From Orenia metallireducens (GTDB taxonomy: Bacteria > Bacillota > Halanaerobiia > Halobacteroidales > Halobacteroidaceae): a stretch of DNA of 64,000 nt. Below the pieces are notes generated by a model. It was not told the origin of the DNA and searched no databases. It was given only the letters and a program-made list of their open reading frames with translations. Below are positions 26,936-35,101 of the stretch, in pieces (position 1 is the first letter of the stretch; every line of letters begins with the position of its first letter). The stretch covers positions 431,753-495,752 of the forward strand of contig NZ_LWDV01000009.1 in assembly GCF_001693735.1 (NCBI RefSeq). Direction: 5' to 3'. A program made the translations under genes and the position numbers.

Positions 26936-28156
26936 GTGATAGATAAGGTATTTAATTACAGAGTTAGAGATGATAGTAGCAAGGTATTATCAGGTCATCT
27001 TAGAGCCCAGAATAGAAAAGTAGCTATTAGATATTTGAGAAATCAAGGTTATTATGTAATTGAGATAGAGGAGAAGAAAAGCTTATTTAATCTTAGTTGG
27101 TACTATATCTTTAATAGATTCAAGAAGGTAGATTTAAGGGAGTTGGCAATCTTTTTAAGACAATTTGCTACTATGGTAGAGTCAGGGATACCTTTAATTG
27201 CTGCTTTAAAATTATTATCTGAAGAGATGGAGCATTCCAAGATGAAAGCTACTCTGATTAATCTTAGAAAGAATGTGGAGCAAGGGATGTATTTGGCTGA
27301 TGCTTTAGAAAAGGAGAAGCACGTTTTTCCTGAAATATTGATTAAAATGGTAGCAACAGGGGAACAGATTGGAGTTTTGGCTTATGTTTTAAATGAGATG
27401 AGTGAATATTTTATAAGAGAACGGAAGTTTAAAAGAGAATTGCTCTCTATTATCTCTTATCCTGCTATTATCTTGGTGATGACAATAGTATTAGGTCTGT
27501 TTATTGTGACTAATATCTTACCTAAGTTTGTTAATCTCTTTGCCAAAATGAGATTAGAGCCACCTTTACTTACTAAGATATTACTAGCAACGGGTACTTT
27601 TATAGTAGAGTATTGGTATCTATTGATATTGCTTTTTAATCTGTTAGTTTTAGCTCTAAATTGGTATTATCGACAGGATCAAGGTAGGTATAGAATAGAT
27701 AGTTTACTTTTAAAGCTACCTATTGTTGGAACTTTGATTAAGAAGATAGAGATTACTCGCTTTACTAAGAGCCTTAGCCTATTATCTAAGAGTGGTCTTC
27801 CTATTATTCAGTCTTTGGATACCTTAAGTGGCATTGCCTACAACTCAGTTCTCGCCAAGACAATTAGAGAGGCTAAGAGGGATATCCAAGGTGGTATGAG
27901 TTTGACAGCTACTTTAAAGGACAACCCTTTCTTTTCAGAAATTGTAATTAAAATGATAAAAACAGGAGAAGAGACTGGAAGGCTAGAGGAGATGTTACTT
28001 AGGATATCTGAGCTTTATGAAGAAGAACTAAGGGAGAAATTGGATGGGATTATGTCTATACTAGAGCCTGCTTTGATGCTTCTGTTAGGGCTTATTATTA
28101 TATTTATTATTTTCTCTACAATGATGCCTATGTATCAAATGATTAATCAGGTTTAA
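26936..28156 (+). CDS. pilC: Type IV pilus / type II secretion inner-membrane platform protein PilC
   Basis: A 406-residue PilC/GspF protein. Two homologous cytoplasmic helical domains appear: LAIFLRQFATMVESGIPL (about 70) and FTKSLSLLSKSGLPI (about 277). Three TM helices lie near 168-192, 220-240 and 375-400. The N-terminal segment (YRVRDDSSKVLSGHLRAQNR) is typical of PilC. It organises the pilus motor in the inner membrane. It opens an operon of pilin-like and pilMNO genes, but the ATPase (PilB/PilT) genes that normally precede it are absent. GTG 26936 is chosen; GTG 26930 lies within AAGGGGTGAGG. Confidence 0.95.
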   Translation: MIDKVFNYRVRDDSSKVLSGHLRAQNRKVAIRYLRNQGYYVIEIEEKKSLFNLSWYYIFNRFKKVDLRELAIFLRQFATMVESGIPLIAALKLLSEEMEHSKMKATLINLRKNVEQGMYLADALEKEKHVFPEILIKMVATGEQIGVLAYVLNEMSEYFIRERKFKRELLSIISYPAIILVMTIVLGLFIVTNILPKFVNLFAKMRLEPPLLTKILLATGTFIVEYWYLLILLFNLLVLALNWYYRQDQGRYRIDSLLLKLPIVGTLIKKIEITRFTKSLSLLSKSGLPIIQSLDTLSGIAYNSVLAKTIREAKRDIQGGMSLTATLKDNPFFSEIVIKMIKTGEETGRLEEMLLRISELYEEELREKLDGIMSILEPALMLLLGLIIIFIIFSTMMPMYQMINQV

Positions 28157-28437
28157 GGTGACGGTAGATTAAAGTTAGTAATTATTAATTTGATTTTTAT
28201 AGAGATAATTTGTTCTGTAATTTTAATATAAATTATAATGATTAGTTGAAGTATTGCACACTTTGACTTTAAAGAGTAATCAAAAATTATTAAAATATCT
28301 TTCGGAAAGACCTATCATTTTAATTCTCAATTCCTAATCTGTCAGAATAGCTCTTAAATGTAGCAGTTCTTCTACTAGCACAAGGTTTAATTAGTCTTAT
28401 AAAAATAGAAATAATTATGGAATCAAGGAGGAATTAG

Positions 28438-28773
28438 ATGCTTAAAGATGAGACTGTGGTTAAGCATCATTTGAATCTCTTGGAGAATTTTAATCAAGCA
28501 TTAAAGGGGGAATATGGTAGATATCCTAATGGAGTAAATAGTAAAGCTATTCCTGATGTTCTCAAAGATTATGCTCCAGTAGATAATAACTATAAGTATA
28601 TTTCTAAGAATTTAGATGATAAGAACTTCAATAATGATCCTACTGATGATTCTTTCAATTCTATTACTTATATAATCTATTACGATTTAAAGATTGGCGG
28701 GCAATATTACTATGTAGATAGTTTGGATCAAAGAGTGAAAAGAAGTAAGGAGATACCAACTTTACCTAATTAA
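28438..28773 (+). CDS. Headless pilin-like protein (globular part only)
   Basis: A 111-residue protein. It aligns with the C-terminal globular part of the next gene: LNLLENFNQALKGEYGRYP matches LKTLKSFNEMLKIEYKNYP, DNNYKY is shared, and GGQYYYVDS matches GGRYYYIDS. The prepilin signal and hydrophobic first helix are missing. The ATG sits exactly where that helix would end, 7 bases after AAGGAGGA, so it looks designed as a soluble form, not simply broken. Nothing in the 280 bases upstream reads as a lost N-terminus. It could be a cytoplasmic decoy, or a decayed duplicate. Confidence 0.75.
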   Translation: MLKDETVVKHHLNLLENFNQALKGEYGRYPNGVNSKAIPDVLKDYAPVDNNYKYISKNLDDKNFNNDPTDDSFNSITYIIYYDLKIGGQYYYVDSLDQRVKRSKEIPTLPN

Positions 28774-28823
28774 GTTAGGCAGTATAATAATTAATTTACT
28801 ATTTACTATAAAAGGAGTTTGTT

Positions 28824-29294
28824 ATGTTCAATCAATTCCAGAATGAAGATGGGTTTACATTAATAGAGATTATGATAGTAATTTCAGTTATTGCTATTTT
28901 ATTAGGAATGGTTATTCCTAATGGTACAAAAGTTCAAGAGAAGTCTGAGCTTACTGTGATTAAGAAGCAGTTGAAGACTTTAAAGAGCTTTAATGAGATG
29001 TTAAAAATAGAATATAAGAATTATCCTAGTTACGGTAATAGTAACTATCTGCTACCAGATGCTTTACAAGAGTATGTACCTTTGGAGGATAATAATTATA
29101 AATATTTATCTGATGGAAGTAAGGATATAAATAATTGTGATGGAATTTTCAATGAATTTGGAGAGAGAGCTGATGTCTTTGGAGCAACCAAATATATTAT
29201 TTGGTATGATAATAAGGTTGGTGGCAGGTACTATTATATAGATAGTTCTAGCTATGAGATTGAAAGTAGTTTAGGGAAGCCAAGCTTACCTTAA
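28824..29294 (+). CDS. Type IV pilin / pseudopilin (major-type)
   Basis: A 156-residue prepilin. The leader ends in G, followed by FTLIEIMIVISVIAILLGMV: cleavage before F with the conserved glutamate at +5 and a hydrophobic helix that packs in the pilus core. The globular part contains a GspG-like segment (NEMLKIEYKNYP, LLPDALQEYVP). The mature protein would be about 146 residues. RBS AAAGGAG. It lies in the pilC-pilMNO operon. Confidence 0.93.
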   Translation: MFNQFQNEDGFTLIEIMIVISVIAILLGMVIPNGTKVQEKSELTVIKKQLKTLKSFNEMLKIEYKNYPSYGNSNYLLPDALQEYVPLEDNNYKYLSDGSKDINNCDGIFNEFGERADVFGATKYIIWYDNKVGGRYYYIDSSSYEIESSLGKPSLP

Positions 29295-29314
29295 GTGGAT
29301 ATAGGTATTAAATC

Positions 29315-29345
29315 TTTACCCAGCATAGTGCTGGGTAAATTACTT
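29315..29345 (+). terminator. Hairpin inside the pilin operon
   Basis: Stem ATTTACCCAGCA / TGCTGGGTAAAT with a 3-base loop, followed by TACTTTATT. It may partly terminate or stabilise the upstream pilin mRNA, raising the pilin level relative to downstream minor pilins. Confidence 0.65.
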
Positions 29346-29363
29346 TATTATTAGAGGTGGATT

Positions 29364-29777
29364 ATGTTTAAATCTCAAGAGGGATTTAGTCTAATAGAGG
29401 TTTTAATTGCCTTAGTGGTAGTGAGTATAATGGTCAGTGGGCTGTTGGATTTTTGGACAATCAATGATAGGTTAATTGATAGGACAGGTATTAGGTTGCA
29501 GGCATTAAGGCTGGCTAAGATGAGTATTGAGAGATTTAAAGCCGAATTGCTAAAAGGTGATAAGAGTAAAGCTTTTATCGAAAGGCTTAAAGAGATAAGG
29601 ATTAAAGAGGAAGAAGAAGAGAGGTATTTTAAAAACTGGTATCCAGAAGTTTCTTTTGAGAGGGAGATAAGCTTTGAACAAAAGAATTTCAACAATTCTA
29701 ATAGTTATTGGGTTGTGGTTAAAGTCAGTTGGGATAATAAGAGCTTAGAGCTTAGGCGATTATTTGCTGACCATTAA
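29364..29777 (+). CDS. Minor pilin (PilV/GspI-like)
   Basis: A 137-residue prepilin. The leader MFKSQEG is followed by FSLIEVLIALVVVSIMVSGL, with glutamate at +5. The IEVLIALVVVS wording is typical of PilV/GspI minor pilins. The short globular part has a charged helix and a strand-rich end (SYWVVVKVSWDNKSLELRRL). It probably primes pilus assembly with the next two genes. Confidence 0.88.
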   Translation: MFKSQEGFSLIEVLIALVVVSIMVSGLLDFWTINDRLIDRTGIRLQALRLAKMSIERFKAELLKGDKSKAFIERLKEIRIKEEEEERYFKNWYPEVSFEREISFEQKNFNNSNSYWVVVKVSWDNKSLELRRLFADH

Positions 29778-29805
29778 GTCTCTGCTAAGGAGGTAATAAA
29801 GTAGA

Positions 29806-30243
29806 ATGTTTAGTAAAGAAGGTGCTTTTAGTCTAGTAGAGATATTGATCATAATTACAGTAATAGGAGTCATTCTATCTCTGCTTTACAATTTACAGCT
29901 GGTAGGAAGTAATCTTTGGGCAAGAGATGCTAATAGGTTAGAGTTGCAACTGAATTCTATACTTTTTCTTAAGCGAATTAACCGAGATTTAAGAGAGTCT
30001 GTGGATATTAGTTTATTTGCTGACAATTCAATTTTGACAATATATCTAGATGGTGGAGAGTCAATCAAATATTTTTTTAGACAGACTGCTATCTACCGAA
30101 ATGAAGAGAAGATAATTACTTGTGTTGAATCAACTCCCTTTCGATTAGAGAATAATAATGGCTTATTGATTATAAATTTAAGTTTAAAGAAGGATACGGA
30201 AAGTTATCGATTGATAGATAAAGTTTCTATAAGAGATCTTTAA
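29806..30243 (+). CDS. Minor pilin (PilW/GspJ-like)
   Basis: A 145-residue prepilin. The leader MFSKEG precedes AFSLVEILIIITVIGVILSL, so residue +1 is alanine, a known but less common variant, and glutamate remains at +5. The remainder (LELQLNSILFLKRINRDLRES, then IKYFFRQTAIYRNEEKI) matches the RDLR pattern of PilW/GspJ. RBS AAGGAGG. Confidence 0.88.
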   Translation: MFSKEGAFSLVEILIIITVIGVILSLLYNLQLVGSNLWARDANRLELQLNSILFLKRINRDLRESVDISLFADNSILTIYLDGGESIKYFFRQTAIYRNEEKIITCVESTPFRLENNNGLLIINLSLKKDTESYRLIDKVSIRDL

Positions 30244-30255
30244 GAGGGGATTAAG

Positions 30256-30606
30256 ATGCTAAAGCAGGAAGATGGTGCTATTACTATATTTGTTCTATCT
30301 ATATTTTTGGCCTTAATAATTCTAGTGGGAGGAGTTATTGAACTGATTACCAGTCAATTTATTTTACTAGAGAAGGAAGAAGATAGCTTGCAGGCACTTT
30401 ATTTGGCTGAGTCTGGGTTAGAGCAGGCAATTGTGAAAGTTGAAGCAGGAGAATTCAATGGTTTTACAACAGAAGAAATTACAGTTGATGAAGAGTATAG
30501 TGGTACTTATCAGGTGATTATCACTATTAAAGATGGTGAATGTCAGGTGATTTCTACTGGAAGATTTAAAGGTAAGCAGCATGTATTAAAGATAACAATT
30601 GATTGA
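30256..30606 (+). CDS. PilX-like pilus assembly protein
   Basis: A 116-residue protein with an N-terminal TM helix (AITIFVLSIFLALIILVGGV) and the ALYLAESGLEQAI motif typical of the PilX N-terminal family. There is no glutamate five residues after the glycine, so it may not be processed as a standard prepilin. The rest forms a small strand-rich domain. It lies between the PilW-like gene and pilM. Confidence 0.8.
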   Translation: MLKQEDGAITIFVLSIFLALIILVGGVIELITSQFILLEKEEDSLQALYLAESGLEQAIVKVEAGEFNGFTTEEITVDEEYSGTYQVIITIKDGECQVISTGRFKGKQHVLKITID

Positions 30607-30635
30607 GCTAAAGTTAATTAAAGGGGGTTAATAAG

Positions 30636-31598
30636 TTGTTTAGTAGAATAAAGAGTTTATTTGACCCCAAGGTGCTGGGGATAGATTTTGGTGATAAGTT
30701 GATTAAGTTGGTTGAAATAGAGAGGACTACTAAGGCTATTAAATTTAAGAAATTAGCGCTCATAAAGAATAATGGTATGATCGTTCATGGAGAGATTCAA
30801 GACTTTCCTAAATTAAAGAAGAAGCTAAAGGATGTAATTGCTGAGAAGGGGATTAGAGCAAAAAAGGTTGTAACTGCAATCAGTAGTGAGATGATAACTA
30901 AGACGATTATTGAAGTTCCAATTATGCCCCAAGTTGATTTAGATAAGGTGCTACCCTTAGAGTATGAGTATTATGCTACCTTGCCTTTAAAGCAGATATC
31001 CTTCCAATACGAAATCTTATCGGAGAGTAATGGTAAGTATAAGGCTTTAATCATGGGGGTAAAAAGGAGTATAATATATGATTACTTAAATTTATTTGAC
31101 AAATTGGAGTTAAAGCCTCTAGCTATCGAGGCAGAGTTTATGGCATTGGCTCGCTTTATTAAGAGCTTATCTAGTGCTGAACAGCAGAACTGTTGTATTA
31201 TAGATCTAGGAAGTAATACTACTGACGTCTCTATTATTCATCAAGGCAAGGTTATCTTTAATCGTACTGTAGAATCTGGAGAGGATGATTTTAATTCTAT
31301 TGAGCAACTATCGACCTTTAGAAAATTGGCTACTAAGGTTTATCGTTGTTTGGATTACTTTGAGATTAAGTATAGAGATTATCAGATTAATAAGGTGCTG
31401 TTGATCGGTGCTAAGAAGGAATATACAGGTTTTATTGAAGAGCTATCAAATGTTTTAGGTATTGAGATAGATGAGATCTCTTGGGGAAGTAGATTAGAGA
31501 TAGATTTAAACTCAGAAGATATGAGGCTTTATCAAGAGAATAAGGATATATTTACAGTAAGTATCGGGTTAGCGTTAAGGGGTGAGGGAGATGGTTGA
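30636..31598 (+). CDS. pilM: Type IV pilus assembly ATPase-fold protein PilM
   Basis: A 320-residue actin-like cytoplasmic protein. LGIDFGDKLIKLVEIE at the start is the first phosphate loop; CCIIDLGSNTTDVSIIHQGK near residue 187 is the second; VLLIGAKKEYTGFIEELS is the adenosine motif. PilM binds ATP and the N-terminus of PilN, linking the motor to the alignment complex. It starts with TTG after AAAGGGGG. The 3' end overlaps pilN by 8 bases. Confidence 0.93.
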   Translation: MFSRIKSLFDPKVLGIDFGDKLIKLVEIERTTKAIKFKKLALIKNNGMIVHGEIQDFPKLKKKLKDVIAEKGIRAKKVVTAISSEMITKTIIEVPIMPQVDLDKVLPLEYEYYATLPLKQISFQYEILSESNGKYKALIMGVKRSIIYDYLNLFDKLELKPLAIEAEFMALARFIKSLSSAEQQNCCIIDLGSNTTDVSIIHQGKVIFNRTVESGEDDFNSIEQLSTFRKLATKVYRCLDYFEIKYRDYQINKVLLIGAKKEYTGFIEELSNVLGIEIDEISWGSRLEIDLNSEDMRLYQENKDIFTVSIGLALRGEGDG

Positions 31599-32094
31599 TT
31601 TTATACCAATAGATTATAAAAGAAGGAGAGTAGGAGGGCCTAAAGTTTTTGAGATTTCTGCTCTATTCTTAATTATAATTATATTCTTCTTAGATATCTT
31701 TCTATACTTCAACCTTTATAGAGAGAAACAGAGAGTAGCCGATAAGCTGGAGCTTGCTAGTGCTAGATTAGAGATAGTAGACAGGCGACTTGATGCTCTT
31801 GATTTTCAAAAAAGAGTCAGCTTTAAGGTTAATTGGGCTTTAATTATGGAGAAATTAAAAGAAATAATTCCTCAGAATCTAGTTATAGAGAGCTTTAGCG
31901 TTAAGGAGGATAATTCTTTTGAACTTAAAGGTTATCTAACTGAGAGTGATGAATTTCTTCTATTTATAGATAAGATAAGTAGCTTTGAGTATTTTCAAAA
32001 GGTGATTATTGAGCACAGTCTGGAGAGTAGAGAAGCCAAGATGAATTTGATTGAGTTCAAAATTAGAGGTGAAATAATTCAAGTAGGAAGGTGA
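31591..32094 (+). CDS. pilN: Type IV pilus assembly protein PilN
   Basis: A 167-residue bitopic inner-membrane protein. The cytoplasmic start VDFIPIDYKRRRV resembles the PilM-binding INLLP motif region. One TM helix (about 19-42) and a periplasmic coiled coil plus ferredoxin-like domain follow (EIIPQNLVIESFSVKEDNSFELKG). The ATG at 31591 is inside the end of pilM, behind GGGTGAGGGAG. Confidence 0.9.
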   Translation: MVDFIPIDYKRRRVGGPKVFEISALFLIIIIFFLDIFLYFNLYREKQRVADKLELASARLEIVDRRLDALDFQKRVSFKVNWALIMEKLKEIIPQNLVIESFSVKEDNSFELKGYLTESDEFLLFIDKISSFEYFQKVIIEHSLESREAKMNLIEFKIRGEIIQVGR

Positions 32095-32096
32095 AG

Positions 32097-32609
32097 ATGA
32101 TGAAGTTTGAGCTAAGTAGGAGAGTAGAGACTAATAGAAGAATTAAGGTAATTATCATGATTATTATCTTTATCTTATTTAATTCTCTTTATTATATTAG
32201 ATTTTATCAACCTTCCAGAGGTTTTTTATTACAAAGTAGCAAAAGATTAGTAGAGCTTCAAGAGGAAATTGTAAATAGAAATGTAAAGCTTGCTAAAGAA
32301 AGTAAGAATAAAGAAGATAAAATAGTACTTTTAGAAGAGGATAAATTAAATTCTTTTATAGTTAAATTAAATAAATCAAGCTTTGGTCTTAAAAAGGACT
32401 TCTTTAGTTTAGAGATAGGAGAGCTTAAAGAGAATAAACTGATAATTAATGTTAAGCTACAGAGTGATTATAATAATTTTCTAAGTTATTTAGAAGGATT
32501 AGAAGAATTTCGATATTTAGAGATAAAGACAATTGATATTAAGGGTGATGAAATTTCTCGGGATAGCTTAGATATAGAAATGAAGATGATGGTAACTATA
32601 GCTAATTAG
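32097..32609 (+). CDS. pilO: Type IV pilus assembly protein PilO
   Basis: A 170-residue bitopic protein. One TM helix (about 20-40), a coiled coil (about 45-85) and a ferredoxin-like domain (LQSDYNNFLSYLEGLEEFRYLEIKTIDIK) match PilO. It pairs with PilN in the periplasm. The start is ATG 32097 or 32100; the ribosome-binding site AGGAAGGTGA overlaps the pilN stop, and 32100 is equally possible. Confidence 0.88.
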   Translation: MMKFELSRRVETNRRIKVIIMIIIFILFNSLYYIRFYQPSRGFLLQSSKRLVELQEEIVNRNVKLAKESKNKEDKIVLLEEDKLNSFIVKLNKSSFGLKKDFFSLEIGELKENKLIINVKLQSDYNNFLSYLEGLEEFRYLEIKTIDIKGDEISRDSLDIEMKMMVTIAN

Positions 32610-32642
32610 TAATAGGTAATTAAAGAATAGAGGTGGATTTGG

Positions 32643-33164
32643 ATGAAGGGGAAGAAGATGGTTAAAGGTATACTATTATTAGCATTAGGGGTTATAGTAT
32701 CTTATCTATTTAAGCTATGGGGCTTTGCTATTAATATATATCTTCCAATTGAGATAACAGTCTTATTAGCAGGGGTTCTCTTAGGTCCAATCTATGGACT
32801 GATTTTAGGAGCTTTAGATCCACTATTGATTTCTCTATGTATTGAAAGTCTAAGACTCTCTTTGATATTGTTGATGATAACTAAGCTGGGGGTTTATGGG
32901 TTGTTGAGTGGATTGGTATATCGAGAATTTAATATATTGACTAGTTTAATTAGTGCAATTATTGGAGGCAAGATTATCTTTTGGGTAGGATTTTGGACAG
33001 CCATCAGGTTATTTAAGGTAGAGCAATTGATTAGTTTAATCAGTAAGGAAAGTTTATTAGTTGGATTTTATAGTATTATGATTCAAATAATATTAATACC
33101 AGTTATTATAACAGTAATTAATAAGAAGTCTAGCCCTAAGGTAGATTATAAATTAAGGGTTTAG
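32643..33164 (+). CDS. ECF-transporter S-component-like membrane protein
   Basis: A 173-residue protein with about five TM helices. The segment LPIEITVLLAGVLLGPIYGLILGALDPLL is close to the substrate-binding subunits (S components) of energy-coupling-factor transporters. The substrate is not predictable and no EcfA/EcfT genes are adjacent, so it would share a common module. Its place 33 bases after pilO in a pilus operon is odd; a pilus-related role is possible. RBS AGAGGTGG. Confidence 0.65.
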   Translation: MKGKKMVKGILLLALGVIVSYLFKLWGFAINIYLPIEITVLLAGVLLGPIYGLILGALDPLLISLCIESLRLSLILLMITKLGVYGLLSGLVYREFNILTSLISAIIGGKIIFWVGFWTAIRLFKVEQLISLISKESLLVGFYSIMIQIILIPVIITVINKKSSPKVDYKLRV

Positions 33165-33190
33165 AGATATTTAGATTAAGTTTCAATTTT

Positions 33191-33219
33191 AGGCACCTTA
33201 AGCTGAGGTGCTCTTTTTA
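33191..33219 (+). terminator. Rho-independent terminator
   Basis: Stem GCACCTTA / TGAGGTGC (one G-T pair) with an AGC loop, then CTTTTTAT. It ends the pilC-to-ECF-S unit. Confidence 0.8.
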
Positions 33220-33327
33220 TTATAAAGAAATTAAAAATTATCTTTTGGCTGCTAATGGTTAAAAATCTTCTAAATACAGATAATAAGTAACAGTTAAACT
33301 GATATCTGAATTTGGAGGTGTAGTAAT

Positions 33328-34134
33328 ATCTTATCTAAACTAGATGATCACAAATACATATTAGGACTATTATTTATACTTATTGTCATTTTGATCTGGA
33401 CAACACTAATACTAATTGATAGTTATAGTCCTGTAGTAAAAGATAAACAAGAGTCTTTCAGTAATAGGGTAAGAAATGAGAAGTATAATTATCAAGAGAT
33501 TCAAACTTATCTTGAAAATAATTCCTGGAATAAAAGAGAGAAGAGGATGATTAACAAGAGTGCTATGTTGAACAAAATTAGAACGGCACTTTTATTATAT
33601 TTAGAAGATAATCATCAGCTACCTCAAAACCTTAATGAGTTATTAGGAGAATATTTAATTGAAGTTCCAGTTGATAGAGATATTCTAAGCTATACTAATA
33701 GTAGGATCAATCTACTGAAGGATATTACTAAGATCTTAAAGGAGAGTAATTTGAATCAGAATAAACTTTCAGCTTTTAAGCCCTACAGTCTGCTAGTAGA
33801 TAGTTTAGCTAAGAGAATTTATCTGATGCAAGGAGAGAATATAGTTAAAGGTTATCCAATTGGAGTGGGTGGAGTAGAGAGTCCTACTCCAAAGGGTGAA
33901 TTTAGAATTAAGAATAAATTGAAGTTATCAGGGAAAGAGCAGAAAGTTTATGGTGATTATTGGATAGGAATTGATCTTTGGACTAAGGGTGGTGGTTATG
34001 GAATTCATGGAAGTACTGATCAAGAAGTTCCAGTTAGTAAACAGAACTCTCGAGGGTGTATTAGAATGAGAGCAGCGGATTTACAGGAATTATATCAATT
34101 AATTCCACTTAGAACAAAGATAATTATTAAATAA
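33328..34134 (+). CDS. Membrane-anchored L,D-transpeptidase with a pseudopilin-like segment; non-standard start
   Basis: GGAGGTG at 33314-33320 is followed 7 bases later by ATC, the only plausible initiation codon in the open frame; there is no ATG, GTG or TTG before TTG 33391, which would cut a TM helix in half and has no ribosome-binding site. From ATC the protein is 268 residues: a short cytoplasmic start, one TM helix (YILGLLFILIVILIW), a segment like the core of GspG pseudopilins (LLLYLEDNHQLPQNLNELLG), then a YkuD domain with the catalytic motif YGIHGS and SRGCIRM. YkuD enzymes form 3-3 peptidoglycan cross-links. It follows the pilus operon after a terminator. Confidence 0.75.
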   Translation: MLSKLDDHKYILGLLFILIVILIWTTLILIDSYSPVVKDKQESFSNRVRNEKYNYQEIQTYLENNSWNKREKRMINKSAMLNKIRTALLLYLEDNHQLPQNLNELLGEYLIEVPVDRDILSYTNSRINLLKDITKILKESNLNQNKLSAFKPYSLLVDSLAKRIYLMQGENIVKGYPIGVGGVESPTPKGEFRIKNKLKLSGKEQKVYGDYWIGIDLWTKGGGYGIHGSTDQEVPVSKQNSRGCIRMRAADLQELYQLIPLRTKIIIK

Positions 34135-34317
34135 AGGATAAATTTCAATGGGATTATAAGGTGATGAATAACGGGTGAATGTAACTGGAAAAAGAGTTAT
34201 ATTAGCTACTCGTTATTCACTTTATCTCTCCTTTATTAAATAATCTAAAATAGACTAGCAGATGAAGAATACAGATGTAAGTGGTATTATAATTATAATT
34301 GTTTGCAGTTTAATAAT

Positions 34318-34518
34318 TTATAGATTGATATTGGTAAATGACCCGAAACTATTCAATCTATAGAGCTGATTGAAATTAAAAATGGTATTTAGGGAATGCT
34401 TAGGTGTAGTAAAAGAATGGCAAACTAAATAGATAGAAGTAAATAAGAAGAGAACAAGTAATAGATAGATTAATCCTTTAATTGTCGATGAAACTAATTT
34501 ATCTAATAAGTTAACCAT
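34318..34518 (-). CDS. Small single-TM protein of unknown function
   Basis: A 66-codon ORF with a good ribosome-binding site (AAAGGAG, 8 bases before ATG). The product has one TM helix (IYLLLVLFLFTSIYLVCHSF) and a polar C-terminus. I recognise no family. The 34140-34225 stretch beyond it carries an imperfect inverted repeat and no gene. Confidence 0.45.
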   Translation of the reverse strand: MVNLLDKLVSSTIKGLIYLLLVLFLFTSIYLVCHSFTTPKHSLNTIFNFNQLYRLNSFGSFTNINL

Positions 34519-34626
34519 ATAAATAACTCCTTTTTTCCTTGATTAGGAACTTTTAAAATAGTTTTTGTTAAATAAATAGTTTTTATACTGTTAATTTTTA
34601 CCAATAAATTAAGTTTATATTAAAAT

Positions 34627-34655
34627 AGGAGAGAGTAGATTCACTCTCTCCTACA
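34627..34655 (-). terminator. Rho-independent terminator
   Basis: Stem AGGAGAGAGT / ACTCTCTCCT with a short loop, followed on the - strand by ATTTTA. It ends the DUF1657 gene. Confidence 0.8.
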
Positions 34656-34676
34656 TTAATTTAGAAATTTATATGA

Positions 34677-34907
34677 TTATTGCTGTGGATTTTGTTCATT
34701 TTGCCCAGTTTTAAATTGTGGCTCTTGGCTCTCTACATAATTAACTCTGTTGCGTAACTCATTTACAACATTAGCAACCTGCTGAGCATGTTTATTATAC
34801 ATATCTTGTGCTATCTTATCTTGAGTATCTTGAGCAAATCCCTCTAAAGTAACTCTAGCAGTTTCTAAACCATTTAGAGCTTTGTGCAAATCTTGTCCGA
34901 CTGTCAT
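34677..34907 (-). CDS. DUF1657 spore-associated small protein
   Basis: A 76-residue, mostly helical, hydrophilic protein. MTVGQDLHKALNGLETARVT and the central TLEGFAQDTQDKIAQDMYNK match the DUF1657 pattern seen in spore formers, often near spoVA genes. No spoVA genes are here. The C-terminal tail is rich in Gln and Asn. RBS AGGAGGTGA. Likely expressed in the forespore, which is an inference. Confidence 0.85.
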   Translation of the reverse strand: MTVGQDLHKALNGLETARVTLEGFAQDTQDKIAQDMYNKHAQQVANVVNELRNRVNYVESQEPQFKTGQNEQNPQQ

Positions 34908-35101
34908 TTATCTATCACCTCCTTTTTACACTAATATGATAACCTTTTAATAAGAAAATATAAGATGTAGATTAAGTGAGGAGAGAAAAGATATACCATA
35001 AATTAAAGAGGAGTAGATAAAGGTATTTTAGTAATTATAAAGAATGGCATTAAGTGATAAGATAAATGAAAGGTACTATAATAGAAAGGAGAGAAAATTC
35101 A

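Noticed and set aside
34161-34220. Imperfect inverted repeat GTGATGAATAACGGGT ... ACTCGTTATTCAC considered as a mobile element
   Set aside because: Arms are short, the loop is about 30 bases and no second copy or target duplication is visible; it may simply end the transpeptidase transcript.
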